This document shows positions 7,084 through 14,052 of a DNA stretch of 16,797 bases, piece by piece. Each line of letters opens with the position of its first letter. The stretch's first letter is position 1. A model generated the notes under the pieces. The model worked only from the letters and a program-made list of their open reading frames with translations, made no database searches and had not been told where the DNA came from. The position numbers were made by a program, and so were the translations under genes. The DNA comes from JBBSVE01 sp038233815 (lineage in GTDB: Bacteria > Pseudomonadota > Alphaproteobacteria > Rhodobacterales > Rhodobacteraceae), in NCBI GenBank assembly GCA_038233815.1, contig JBBSVE010000063.1, positions 1-16,797 of the forward strand, given 5' to 3'.

Positions 7084-7701
7084 TCAGTTCAGCCGCGGGT
7101 CGCCCGCTTGCACCAGAAGCACGCCGTAGTTCTTGTCGGCGCTGTCGTCGGTGATGGTCCGCTCCGTTACGCCGGGAAGCCTGCCGAACGCCTCCATGAG
7201 CGTTTTGGGGAACCACGTGTGCGGAACGCTCTCGAACCCCGGAACGCCGCGCAGCACGGCGGAGATCGCGCGCGAGCAATGCGCCTTCGACACCGCGCCG
7301 TAGGCCATCGCGCGCCGCATGACCGCCTCGGCCACCTCGGGGGAGACGAGGAGCTTCTGCTCCACCACGTTGTAGGTCACGCGGGCGTGGTAATCGATGT
7401 AGAAATTCACCATCTTGTCCGTCATGCCGAAATGCACGTCGTTGCGTTCAGGCAGAGACGGATGCCGCCACGTGCCTGCCGGATCGAAGATCACCCGCTG
7501 CGAGCCGTTGATGAGAAGGCCGGAATGTGCGCCCGACCCGGTTCTGGTGCCGATGACGGTATAAAGCGTGATCGAGGTCGGCGGCCCTGCGACGAACCGC
7601 GCCCGCGCGACCGCGTCGTCCGAAGCCCAGATCGGTTCCGCCGGTCCACCGCAGGCCGCGAGCATCAGCATCGCCGCAAAGCACATCAGGATGCGATACA
7701 T
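7084..7701 (-). CDS. Lipoprotein, possible permuted NlpC/P60-like thiol hydrolase
   Basis: A 205-residue protein with a type II signal peptide: MYRILMCFAAMLMLAAC, lipobox L14-A-A-C17. It should be lipid-anchored in the envelope. I know no named family for it. The mature part has a histidine in SGAHSGLLI (His59), an aspartate 14 residues later in IFDPAG (Asp73), and a cysteine in KAHCSRAISAVL (Cys142). His before Cys, with the Cys at the start of a helix, is the order expected in circularly permuted papain-like enzymes such as the YiiX/YebB or LRAT-like groups. The catalytic reading is inference from motif order only. GAGG 8 nt before the ATG supports the start. It lies between cytochrome oxidase subunit IV and the GNAT gene on the same strand, in a probable operon. 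Confidence 0.78.
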   Translation of the reverse strand: MYRILMCFAAMLMLAACGGPAEPIWASDDAVARARFVAGPPTSITLYTVIGTRTGSGAHSGLLINGSQRVIFDPAGTWRHPSLPERNDVHFGMTDKMVNFYIDYHARVTYNVVEQKLLVSPEVAEAVMRRAMAYGAVSKAHCSRAISAVLRGVPGFESVPHTWFPKTLMEAFGRLPGVTERTITDDSADKNYGVLLVQAGDPRLN

Positions 7702-7731
7702 GGAATGTCCTCGGTGCGGGAGTCGCAGGGG

Positions 7732-7866
7732 TCAGGCGTTGACGAGAGCCATGAAGACCAGCACGGCCACGATCAGGGCGGCGGCGTAGGACACGAAGCG
7801 CATGAAGCTCTCGAACGTGCGCTCTTGTGCCGTGATGTCCATGCTGCCTGGCTTGTGATCGTCCAT
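7732..7866 (-). CDS. aa3-type cytochrome c oxidase subunit IV (small bacterial form)
   Basis: A 44-residue protein, MDDHKPGSMDITAQERTFES followed by a membrane segment from about residue 21 to 42 and the ending ALVNA. The pattern of a short hydrophilic N-terminus with G-S-M-D-I-T-x-x-E-x-T-F, then one transmembrane helix, is that of the small subunit IV of the alphaproteobacterial aa3 oxidase (COX4_pro_2 family). In Paracoccus and Rhodobacter enzymes this subunit is a single helix at the edge of the complex and is not needed for catalysis. The start at 7866 has a good SD (GAGGAGA, 7 nt before the ATG). The stop is 30 nt before the lipoprotein gene. The other oxidase subunit genes are not in this window. 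Confidence 0.9.
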   Translation of the reverse strand: MDDHKPGSMDITAQERTFESFMRFVSYAAALIVAVLVFMALVNA

Positions 7867-7920
7867 CGTGATCTCTCCTCGCGGCACGCGGGCCGTCGTC
7901 GTTCCCGAACCCGACCCGGT

Positions 7921-8988
7921 TTAGCGCATCGCGGGCCGGACGCAAGATGCGGCATCGTGTCCGCCCGATACCTGCCAGAGCCACGCTCCATCATCCGACA
8001 GGGACCGCCGGACCTCGCCCCGAAACAGCAGGTGGTTGAGATGGGCCACCGCCTCCACCAGTGCGAGCCCCGCGACATCCGGCCCGATCGCTCGCTTGAA
8101 GAGGGCGGGAAAACACTCCGTCGCGCGCTTCGGCGTCGCCAGAAGGTCGTTCAGCCGGGTCAGCGCGCCCTCGTGATTCTCTACCATCTGGCGCAGGCGC
8201 AGGGGAAGACCGGTGAATGGCTGCTTGTGGCCCGGCAGAACAAGGTGGCGATCCTCCGCCACGGTGCGGAAGCGCGCGCTGCTTTCCAGCCACTCGCGCA
8301 GCGGATCGGCGTCGGGTTCCGTCGGATAGACGCCGATGTTGGCGGAGATTGCGGGCAGAAGCTGGTCGCCGCCCAGCACCAGATCGTCGTCGCGGCTCCA
8401 GAAGGTCGCGTGTTCGGGGGCGTGGCCGTCGCCCATCCGCACGTCCCAGCAGCGCCCGCCCATGCGCACCGTCCCGCCCTCCTTGAGCCGCGTGAAGCCG
8501 AGCGGCAGCGGCGCCACCACGTCGGCGAAGTTGAACGGACGCTCCCCCGCCTTGTCCGCCAGCGCCGCCCCGACGATGCCCGCGCGGCGCAGGAACGCGA
8601 GCTGTTCCGGCGACGCTCGCTCCTGCCGGTCGAGCACCAGCATCCGCGCCAGAAGCCAGCCGGTGCGCGGCATCCAGAGATCCGCACCCCGCGCCTGAAA
8701 CCAGCCCGCCATGCCGACATGGTCGGGATGGTGATGCGTCACCACGACTCGCCGGACCGGACGCCCGCCGAGAGGTTCCGCCAGCAGCCGCTCCCACAAT
8801 GTCACCGCGCCTTTCGAGTGAAAGCCGGTGTCGATGACGGTCCAGCCGTCGCCCTCCTCCAGCGCGTAGACATTGACGTGGTCGAGCGCCATCGGCAGCG
8901 GCAGCCGCATCCAGAGCACGCCGGGCGCCACCTCGCGCGCGGTGCCCGGCTCGGGGGCGTCGAACGGCGTGCGGATGCCGCCGCTCAC
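7921..8988 (-). CDS. MBL-fold metallo-hydrolase with C-terminal winged-helix-like domain
   Basis: A 355-residue metallo-beta-lactamase-fold enzyme. Seen: the metal motif TH-H-H-P-D-H (His85, His87, Asp89 and His90 in HxHxDH), His189 in GDGHAPEH, Asp208 in LGGDQLLP and His254 in LPGHKQPF. Together these make a complete dinuclear metal site of the glyoxalase II/LACTB2 type. The C-terminus (about 265-345, including VEAVAHLNHLLFRGEVRRSL) matches the winged-helix segment often found in LACTB2-like proteins. The substrate is unknown; thioesters and phosphodiesters are both cut by relatives. The start is GTG at 8988-8986, overlapping the acyl-CoA dehydrogenase stop as GTGA, a classic arrangement for coupled translation. 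That link hints at an acyl-CoA-related substrate, but does not prove it. Confidence 0.92.
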   Translation of the reverse strand: MSGGIRTPFDAPEPGTAREVAPGVLWMRLPLPMALDHVNVYALEEGDGWTVIDTGFHSKGAVTLWERLLAEPLGGRPVRRVVVTHHHPDHVGMAGWFQARGADLWMPRTGWLLARMLVLDRQERASPEQLAFLRRAGIVGAALADKAGERPFNFADVVAPLPLGFTRLKEGGTVRMGGRCWDVRMGDGHAPEHATFWSRDDDLVLGGDQLLPAISANIGVYPTEPDADPLREWLESSARFRTVAEDRHLVLPGHKQPFTGLPLRLRQMVENHEGALTRLNDLLATPKRATECFPALFKRAIGPDVAGLALVEAVAHLNHLLFRGEVRRSLSDDGAWLWQVSGGHDAASCVRPAMR

Positions 8989-10682
8989 GAGACCAGATCC
9001 GCATCGCTCAGCGCATGGAGGTCTGCTGCCCCCGCCCGCATCTCGGCCAGAAGGCTTGTGTGGCGTGGCAAAAGCCGCAGGATCGCCACGCGGGCGAGCG
9101 CCGTGCGTGGTCCGTCATGGCCCTCGGCAGCGGCGGCCTTCAGATGGTAGTGCGCGCAAAGCACCCGCGCGAAGGCATGAAGATAGGGCACGGCGCCCGC
9201 GAATCGGTCCTCCATCGGTTGCGCGCACAGCCATTCCGTCGCCGCGCGCAACGCCTCCGCCGCCGCCATCACGGGCTCGGCGAGACGCGTCTCCGTTCCG
9301 CCTGCGTGGCGCGCGATCTCCCCGATCAGGCGCAGCGCCTCCGCGCCGCCGTCGGCCATCTTGCGCCCCACGAGGTCCATCGCCTGAATGCCGTTGGTGC
9401 CTTCGTAGATCGCGGTCACGCGGACATCGCGCAGATATTGCGCGGCCCCTGTCTCCTCGATGTAGCCCATGCCGCCGTGGACCTGGATGCCCATGTCGGC
9501 GACGGCGCATCCCGTGTCGGTGCCCCAGGCCTTCACGATCGGCGTCAGCAGGGCCGCCCGCGCGGCCCAGTCCGCTTCCCCCGTCGCGCGTGCCATGTCG
9601 GCGGCCACCGCGCAGTCGAGCGCCATCGCGCGTGCCGCGAAGGTCTCCGCCCGCATTGATGCCAGCATCCGGCGCACATCGGCGTGGTTGGCGATGCTGC
9701 CGGATCCTTCCGCGCGGCCCTGCCGGCGCTCCATCGCATAGGCCACCGCGGCTTGCGTCGCGGCCTCGGCAACGGAGATGCCCTGAATGCCCACGCCGAG
9801 GCGGGCATTGTTCATCATGGTGAACATCGCCGCCATGCCGCGATGCTCCTCCCCCACCAGCCAGCCCGTGGCCCCCTCATAAGCGATCACGGCGGTGGGA
9901 GAGCCGTGGAGGCCCATCTTGTGCTCCAGGCTGACCACGGTGAGCCCGTTGCGCGCGCCGCAGGTGCCGTCCGCGTCGGGGATGAATTTCGGCACCAGGA
10001 AGAGGCTGATGCCTTTCGTCCCCTCCGGGGCGTCCGGCAGACGGGCCAGCACGAGATGGCAGACATTTTCGGTGAAATCGTTGTCGCCCCAGGAGATATA
10101 GATCTTCTGCCCGGTGATCGCATGGCTGCCGTCGCCGTTGGGCACCGCCGCCGTGCGGAGCGCGCCGACGTCGCTGCCGGCCTGCGGTTCGGTCAGGTTC
10201 ATCGTGCCGCACCACGCGCCGGAGATCAGCCTGGGGATGTAGAGCGCCTTCATTGCCGCGTTCGCGTGATGCTCCAGCGCCTCGATCTGGCCTTGCGTCA
10301 TCAGGGGGTTGAGCTGCAGCGCAAGGCAGGCGGAGCCCATCATCTCGTTGATCGCGGAGGCAGCGGCCATCGGCAGGCCCATGCCGCCGAACGCGGGGCT
10401 TGCCGCGACCGCGATCCAGCCGCCGTCGCAGAGCGCGCCGTAACCCTCGGCGAACCCGGGGGCGGTGCGCACGACCCCGTTCTCCAGCCGCGCCGGGTGC
10501 TGTTCGCCCGCCCGCTGCAAGGGGGCGAGCACGGTTTCGCACAGCCGCCCCGCCTCGGCCAGCACGACATCTACCGTCGCGGGCGTCGCATCGGCAAAGC
10601 GATCGGTCGCGGCCACGCGGGCGTAGTCCACGACGTTGGCGAGGATGAAGCGGAACTCCGCCAGCGGCGCGCGGTAGGGCAT
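8985..10682 (-). CDS. Acyl-CoA dehydrogenase, DmdC/FadE-like with extended N- and C-terminal domains
   Basis: A 565-residue flavoenzyme that oxidises an acyl-CoA to the 2-enoyl-CoA and passes electrons to ETF. Seen: the N-terminal extension MPYRAPLAEFRFILANVVDY; a flavin/substrate region MNLTEPQAGSDVGALRT; ITGQKIYISWGDNDFTENVC; GLHGSPTAV; MMNNARLGVGIQG; QVHGGMGYIEETGAAQYLRD; and the catalytic-base motif AIYEGTNGIQAMDLVGRK with Glu427. It is longer than MCAD-type enzymes (about 380-400 residues) and fits the subfamily that includes 3-methylmercaptopropionyl-CoA dehydrogenase (DmdC), used in marine DMSP breakdown. The subfamily also contains general fatty acyl-CoA dehydrogenases, so the substrate is open. 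The start at 10682 has AAAGGA upstream. The frame stays open much further upstream, but that part lies antisense to the Sua5 gene. The MBL hydrolase overlaps its stop. Confidence 0.95.
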   Translation of the reverse strand: MPYRAPLAEFRFILANVVDYARVAATDRFADATPATVDVVLAEAGRLCETVLAPLQRAGEQHPARLENGVVRTAPGFAEGYGALCDGGWIAVAASPAFGGMGLPMAAASAINEMMGSACLALQLNPLMTQGQIEALEHHANAAMKALYIPRLISGAWCGTMNLTEPQAGSDVGALRTAAVPNGDGSHAITGQKIYISWGDNDFTENVCHLVLARLPDAPEGTKGISLFLVPKFIPDADGTCGARNGLTVVSLEHKMGLHGSPTAVIAYEGATGWLVGEEHRGMAAMFTMMNNARLGVGIQGISVAEAATQAAVAYAMERRQGRAEGSGSIANHADVRRMLASMRAETFAARAMALDCAVAADMARATGEADWAARAALLTPIVKAWGTDTGCAVADMGIQVHGGMGYIEETGAAQYLRDVRVTAIYEGTNGIQAMDLVGRKMADGGAEALRLIGEIARHAGGTETRLAEPVMAAAEALRAATEWLCAQPMEDRFAGAVPYLHAFARVLCAHYHLKAAAAEGHDGPRTALARVAILRLLPRHTSLLAEMRAGAADLHALSDADLVS

Positions 10683-10758
10683 CGGGCGTCCTTTCGGGTG
10701 CGGTCCCGGCCCCGCGCTGCTTGGCAATCCGGCGGGCGGGGGGTATGGCCCGGACGCA

Positions 10759-10786
10759 AGTCTAGTCGATGCGCGAGGCGTCACAA
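10759..10786 (-). promoter_or_regulatory. Candidate sigma70-type promoter for the acyl-CoA dehydrogenase gene
   Basis: On the minus strand, TTGTGA (10786-10781) and TAGACT (10764-10759) are separated by 16 nt; each matches 4 of 6 consensus positions. This predicts a leader of about 70 nt before the ATG at 10682. It is a pattern match only. The 138-nt gap shared with the divergent Sua5 gene shows no convincing promoter for the plus strand. Confidence 0.35.
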
Positions 10787-10820
10787 CCCCTCCGCATAGC
10801 GTTAGCCCCGGAGGCGCATG

Positions 10821-11783
10821 ATGGAAACCCTGAGCCTTGTGGCAGACGCGAACGGCATCGCCTGCGCTGCGCGGATCATAGAGGAGGGCGGGCTCGCAGC
10901 CTTTCCGACGGAAACGGTCTACGGCCTCGGCGCGGATGCGCGCGACGGGGCGGCGGTGGCCCGTATCTTCGCCGCCAAGGGCAGGCCGCGCTTCAATCCG
11001 CTGATCGTGCATGTCGGGGATACGCAGGCGGCGCGGGAGGTCGCGGTCTTCGACGACCGGGCGGAGCGGCTGGCGGCGGCGTTCTGGCCCGGTCCGCTGA
11101 CGCTCGTGCTGCCGCTGAAATCCGATGCCGGGATCTCGCCCCTCGTGACGGCAGGGCTCGGCAGCGTGGCTGTGCGGGTGCCTGCGCATCCCGTGGCGCA
11201 GGCGCTGCTGCGCGCGGTGGGTGGGCCGGTCGCGGCGCCGTCGGCGAACGTCTCCGGGCGCGTGTCGCCGACCCGGGCGGCGCATGTGATGGCGGGGTTG
11301 GCGGGGATGATCGGCGCGGTGCTCGACGGCGGGCCGTGCGCGGTGGGCGTCGAGTCGACGATCCTCGGGCTGGTGGGGGCTTCGGTCCTGCTGCGTCCCG
11401 GCGGCGTTCCGGTGGAGGCGCTGGAGGCGATCCTCGGCCCCATCCCGCTGGCGGCGGGCGGGGAGGATGCGCCGGTGGCTCCGGGCCAGCTCCGCTCTCA
11501 TTACGCCCCGGCGGCACCCCTGCGCCTGAACGCATCGGACGCGCGGGCGGGGGAGATCCGCATAGGCTTCGGCCCTGCCACGTCGCGCGAGGATCTGACG
11601 CTGTCGGCGGGCGAAGACCTCGTGGAGGCCGCCACGCGCCTGTTCCACATATTGCGCGAGGCGGACGATCTGGTGCGCGGTCGCGACGGGGCCGTGGGCA
11701 TCGCGGTGGCCCCGGTGCCCGACACCGGGCTTGGCCAGGCCATCAACGATCGTCTGGCGCGCGCCGCAGCACCGCGCGGCTGA
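10821..11783 (+). CDS. sua5: L-threonylcarbamoyladenylate synthase, Sua5 type
   Basis: A 320-residue protein that makes threonylcarbamoyl-AMP from threonine, bicarbonate and ATP, the first step of the t6A37 modification of tRNAs reading ANN codons. Seen: a YrdC domain over about residues 1-200, with FPTETVYGLGADA (28-40), KGRPRFNPLIVH (53-64), FWPGPLTLVL and APSANVSGRVSPT (139-151). Next come the linker APGQLRSHYAP (about 220-230) and a C-terminal Sua5 domain of about 90 residues. The extra domain separates it from the short TsaC of E. coli. Two ATGs stand in tandem (10818 and 10821). GGAGG at 10810-10814 is only 3 nt from the first but 6 nt from the second, so the second is preferred. The gene is divergent from the acyl-CoA dehydrogenase. 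Confidence 0.96.
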   Translation: METLSLVADANGIACAARIIEEGGLAAFPTETVYGLGADARDGAAVARIFAAKGRPRFNPLIVHVGDTQAAREVAVFDDRAERLAAAFWPGPLTLVLPLKSDAGISPLVTAGLGSVAVRVPAHPVAQALLRAVGGPVAAPSANVSGRVSPTRAAHVMAGLAGMIGAVLDGGPCAVGVESTILGLVGASVLLRPGGVPVEALEAILGPIPLAAGGEDAPVAPGQLRSHYAPAAPLRLNASDARAGEIRIGFGPATSREDLTLSAGEDLVEAATRLFHILREADDLVRGRDGAVGIAVAPVPDTGLGQAINDRLARAAAPRG

Positions 11784-11852
11784 CGACGCGGCCCGCTTCG
11801 TTTTGCTATTAACGGCGCGGACGGATCGTGGCATATCGGCGCCGAATTGAAC

Positions 11853-11883
11853 GCCGGGAGGTCCGGCATAATCTGAAGGATTA
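11853..11883 (+). promoter_or_regulatory. mscL: Two small inverted repeats over the mscL ribosome binding site
   Basis: GCCGG-GAGGT-CCGGC (11853-11867) is a perfect 5-bp stem with a 5-nt loop. One base later, TAATC-TGAAG-GATTA (11869-11883) is a second perfect inverted repeat. The Shine-Dalgarno sequence AAGGA (11876-11880), 7 nt before the ATG, lies across the loop and 3' arm of the second. The second stem is A/U-rich and only marginally stable, so control by it is speculative. No firm promoter is seen in the 104-nt gap after sua5. Confidence 0.3.
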
Positions 11884-11887
11884 ACCC

Positions 11888-12328
11888 ATGATCAAGGAAT
11901 TCCGCGACTTCATCGCCAAGGGCAACGTGATGGACCTCGCCGTCGGCATCATCATCGGCGCCGCCTTCACGGCCATCGTCTCCAGCCTCGTGGGCGATCT
12001 TATCAACCCGATCATCGGGCTGGTCCTCGGCGGGGTCGATTTCTCCAACATGTATCTCGTGATGAGCGGCACCGTCCCGGAGGGTGCTGGCCTCGCGACC
12101 GCGCGGAACTCCGGCGCTGCGGTCTTCGCCTATGGCGCCTTCATCACGGCCTGCATCAATTTCTTCATCATCGCCTTCGTGGTCTTCCTGCTGGTGAAGT
12201 TCGTGAACCGGCTGAAGGACGCGGCGCTGCGCCGGGACGCGCCGGTGCCGGGCGCGCCCAAGGGCCCGACGCAGGAAGAACTGCTGACCGACATCCGCGA
12301 CCTCTTGAAGACCCGCCCCGCGGCCTGA
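11888..12328 (+). CDS. mscL: Large-conductance mechanosensitive channel MscL
   Basis: A 146-residue inner-membrane protein that forms a homopentameric channel and opens under membrane tension to release solutes during osmotic downshock. Seen: the conserved N-terminal amphipathic helix and gate MIKEFRDFIAKGNVMDLAVG; TM1 continuing through IIIGAAFTAIVSSLVGDLIN, with the glycine/alanine packing positions; a periplasmic loop (about 46-75); TM2 at about 80-105 (AYGAFITACINFFIIAFVVF); and a charged C-terminal helix ending QEELLTDIRDLLK. The length is slightly above the 136 residues of the E. coli protein. The start at 11888 has AAGGA at 7-nt spacing. Its stop is 4 nt from that of the convergent ald gene. 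Confidence 0.98.
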   Translation: MIKEFRDFIAKGNVMDLAVGIIIGAAFTAIVSSLVGDLINPIIGLVLGGVDFSNMYLVMSGTVPEGAGLATARNSGAAVFAYGAFITACINFFIIAFVVFLLVKFVNRLKDAALRRDAPVPGAPKGPTQEELLTDIRDLLKTRPAA

Positions 12329-12332
12329 CCGC

Positions 12333-13448
12333 TCAGAGGTCCAGCGCGTCGGTCGCGGGCAGGGTATCCATCCCCAGCGCCTCGCCGACCGCCGCGTAGG
12401 TCAGGTGCCCCGCGTGGACGTTGAGCCCCGCAAGCAGGTGCGGGTCCGCGCGGCAGGCCTCCCGCCAGCCCCTGTCGGCAAGCGCCAGCAGGAACGGCAG
12501 CGTGGCATTGCCCAGCGCGATGGTGGCGGTGCGGGGCACCGCGCCGGGCATGTTCGCCACGCAGTAGTGCATGACGCCGCCGACCTCATAGACCGGGTCG
12601 TGGTGCGTCGTGGGGCGCGAGGTCTCGAAACAGCCGCCCTGATCAATCGCCACATCGACGAGCGCCGTGCCGGGTTTCAGCTGCTCCAGCTCATCCCCCG
12701 AGATCAGCTTTGGCGCGGCGGCGCCGGGGATCAGCACGGCGCCCACGATGAGGTCGGCCCCGCGCGCCAGATCCAGCACGTTGCCAGCACTGGCGTAGCC
12801 CGTCTTGAACGTGCCCGTATAGAGGTCGTCGAGATAGCGCAGCCTTGTCAGCGACCGGTCAACCACCGTGACATCCGCCCCCATGCCCGCCGCGATCCGG
12901 CCCGCATGCGTCCCCACGACGCCGCCCCCGATCACCAGCACCCGCGCCGGGGCGACCCCCGGAACGCCGCCCAGCAGAACGCCTCGCCCGCCGTTGGCCT
13001 TTTGCAACGTCCATGCGCCCACCTGCGGCGCGAGCCTGCCCGCCACCTCCGACATCGGCGCCAGAAGCGGCAGGCCTCCGGTCCGGTCGGTCACCGTCTC
13101 GTAAGCGATGGCGGTCACGCCGGAGGCCAGAAGATCCTCGGTCTGGTCGCGATCCGGCGCAAGGTGGAGATAGGTGAAGAGCACCTGACCCTTCCTGAGC
13201 CGGGCGCGTTCCTCGGGCTGCGGTTCCTTCACCTTGATGACGAGATCCGCCTCGAACACCTCCTCGGGCGTCAGCGCGATCGTGGCGCCGGCGGCCTCGT
13301 AGTCGGTATCGGCAAAGCCCGCGCCCGCACCGGCGCCGATCTGCACCGTGACCGCGTGGCCATGGGCGACCGCCTCCCGCACCGCGTTGGGGGTCAGGCC
13401 GACACGGTATTCCTGCGGCTTGATTTCCTTCGGGCATCCGATCTTCAT
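12333..13448 (-). CDS. ald: Alanine dehydrogenase
   Basis: A 371-residue NAD-dependent enzyme, the standard length, that interconverts L-alanine with pyruvate, ammonia and NADH; it usually serves alanine catabolism. Seen: the N-terminal signature MKIGCPKEIKPQEYRVGLTP; Lys74 in VIKVKEPQ and His95 in TYLHLAPD, which correspond to the substrate-binding Lys and catalytic His of the family; the NAD loop GGGVVGTHAG (174-183), with Asp197 at the end of the next strand (VTVVDRS); and the C-terminal MPGAVPRTATIALGNATLPF. The ATG at 13448-13446 has GAGGGAG upstream; a longer in-frame start at 13478 lacks family similarity. It is divergent from an Lrp/AsnC regulator, with 132 nt between them, so that protein probably controls it. 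Confidence 0.97.
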   Translation of the reverse strand: MKIGCPKEIKPQEYRVGLTPNAVREAVAHGHAVTVQIGAGAGAGFADTDYEAAGATIALTPEEVFEADLVIKVKEPQPEERARLRKGQVLFTYLHLAPDRDQTEDLLASGVTAIAYETVTDRTGGLPLLAPMSEVAGRLAPQVGAWTLQKANGGRGVLLGGVPGVAPARVLVIGGGVVGTHAGRIAAGMGADVTVVDRSLTRLRYLDDLYTGTFKTGYASAGNVLDLARGADLIVGAVLIPGAAAPKLISGDELEQLKPGTALVDVAIDQGGCFETSRPTTHHDPVYEVGGVMHYCVANMPGAVPRTATIALGNATLPFLLALADRGWREACRADPHLLAGLNVHAGHLTYAAVGEALGMDTLPATDALDL

Positions 13449-13481
13449 GCGCGTCTCCCTCGCTCCGGCTGGCGTCATCCT

Positions 13482-13559
13482 TGCGCGGTTGAGAGGAAGA
13501 TGCTTTGAATAATGCGCGGTTCAGCGCGCTCGGTGGCGAAGGATCGACCGTAATTATTC
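13482..13559. promoter_or_regulatory. Direct and inverted repeats between ald and the Lrp gene (possible operator region)
   Basis: The 132-nt divergent region holds TGCGCGGTT twice as a direct repeat (13482-13490 and 13513-13521, 31 bp apart, about three helical turns). Each copy is followed by SAG, giving 11 of 12 identical bases. It also holds a perfect inverted pair, GAATAAT (13507-13513) and ATTATTC (13553-13559), with centres 46 bp apart. Lrp/AsnC proteins wrap DNA at several phased AT-containing sites, so these are candidate binding sites. No clear -35/-10 pair was found for either gene. Confidence 0.4.
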
Positions 13560-13580
13560 CATTTTGCGAAAGATATTGCC

Positions 13581-14045
13581 GTGACACCCGCACTCGACGC
13601 AACCGACCGCCGCATCCTCGCCACGCTCCAGCGCGACGGGCGGATCACCAATGCCGACCTGTCGGAGGCGGTGAACCTGTCGCCCTCCGCCTGTCACCGG
13701 CGTGTCGCGCGATTGCAGGAGGAGGGCGTTATCGCGGGCTACGTGGCCCTTCTGGATGCCCGCCGTCTGGGCCGTCCGACGACGGTGTTCGTGGAGATCA
13801 CGCTGCAAGGCCAGGCCGACGACCTGCTGGATGCGTTCGAGCGGGAGGTGGCGCGCATTCCCGACATCCTCGAGTGTCATCTGATGGCGGGGACGGCGGA
13901 TTACCTGCTGAAGGTCGTGGCCCGCGACACCGACGATTTCGCGCGCATCCACCGGCAGTTCCTGGCGCGCCTGCCCGGTGTAGCACAAATGCAGTCGTCG
14001 TTCGCGCTCCGCACCATCGTCAGCACCACGGCGATGGCGGTCTAA
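13581..14045 (+). CDS. Lrp/AsnC-family transcriptional regulator, probable regulator of ald
   Basis: A 154-residue protein of the feast/famine family, which forms dimers and octamers and senses amino acids. Seen: an N-terminal winged helix-turn-helix, LDATDRRILATLQRDGRITN then LSEAVNLSPSACHRRVARLQ (recognition helix at about 34-46), a short hinge, and a C-terminal RAM/AsnC ligand domain from about 65 to 150 (VFVEITLQGQ, ECHLMAGTADYLLKVVARDT, GVAQMQSSFALRTI). The start is GTG at 13581 with a weak AAAGAT-like SD; the encoded MTPALDATDRRIL matches the usual start of the family. Divergence from ald is the common arrangement of alanine-responsive activators (AldR/BkdR-like), so alanine is the likely ligand, by inference. 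Its stop lies 7 nt from that of pssA. Confidence 0.94.
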   Translation: MTPALDATDRRILATLQRDGRITNADLSEAVNLSPSACHRRVARLQEEGVIAGYVALLDARRLGRPTTVFVEITLQGQADDLLDAFEREVARIPDILECHLMAGTADYLLKVVARDTDDFARIHRQFLARLPGVAQMQSSFALRTIVSTTAMAV

Positions 14046-14052
14046 GCCTGTT

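Noticed and set aside
7108..9150. A 680-codon plus-strand open frame opposite the lipoprotein, subunit IV and MBL genes
   Set aside because: It crosses three well-supported minus-strand genes and their gaps, is Arg/His-rich, and shows no domain or good ribosome binding site.
11776..11805. A G/C-rich stretch followed by TTCGTTTTGC after sua5 as a terminator
   Set aside because: The possible stem is only about 4 bp with a long loop and the T-run is broken; this is too weak to call.
10683..11834. Upstream extension of the acyl-CoA dehydrogenase frame by some 380 codons
   Set aside because: The extension lies antisense to the Sua5 gene and is Arg/Pro-rich. The family start MPYRAPLAEF with an SD (AAAGGA) is at 10682.
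11845..11874. TTGAAC and TAATCT upstream of mscL as a promoter
   Set aside because: The -10 would end only 13 nt before the ATG, so the Shine-Dalgarno sequence AAGGA would lie upstream of, or at, the transcription start.
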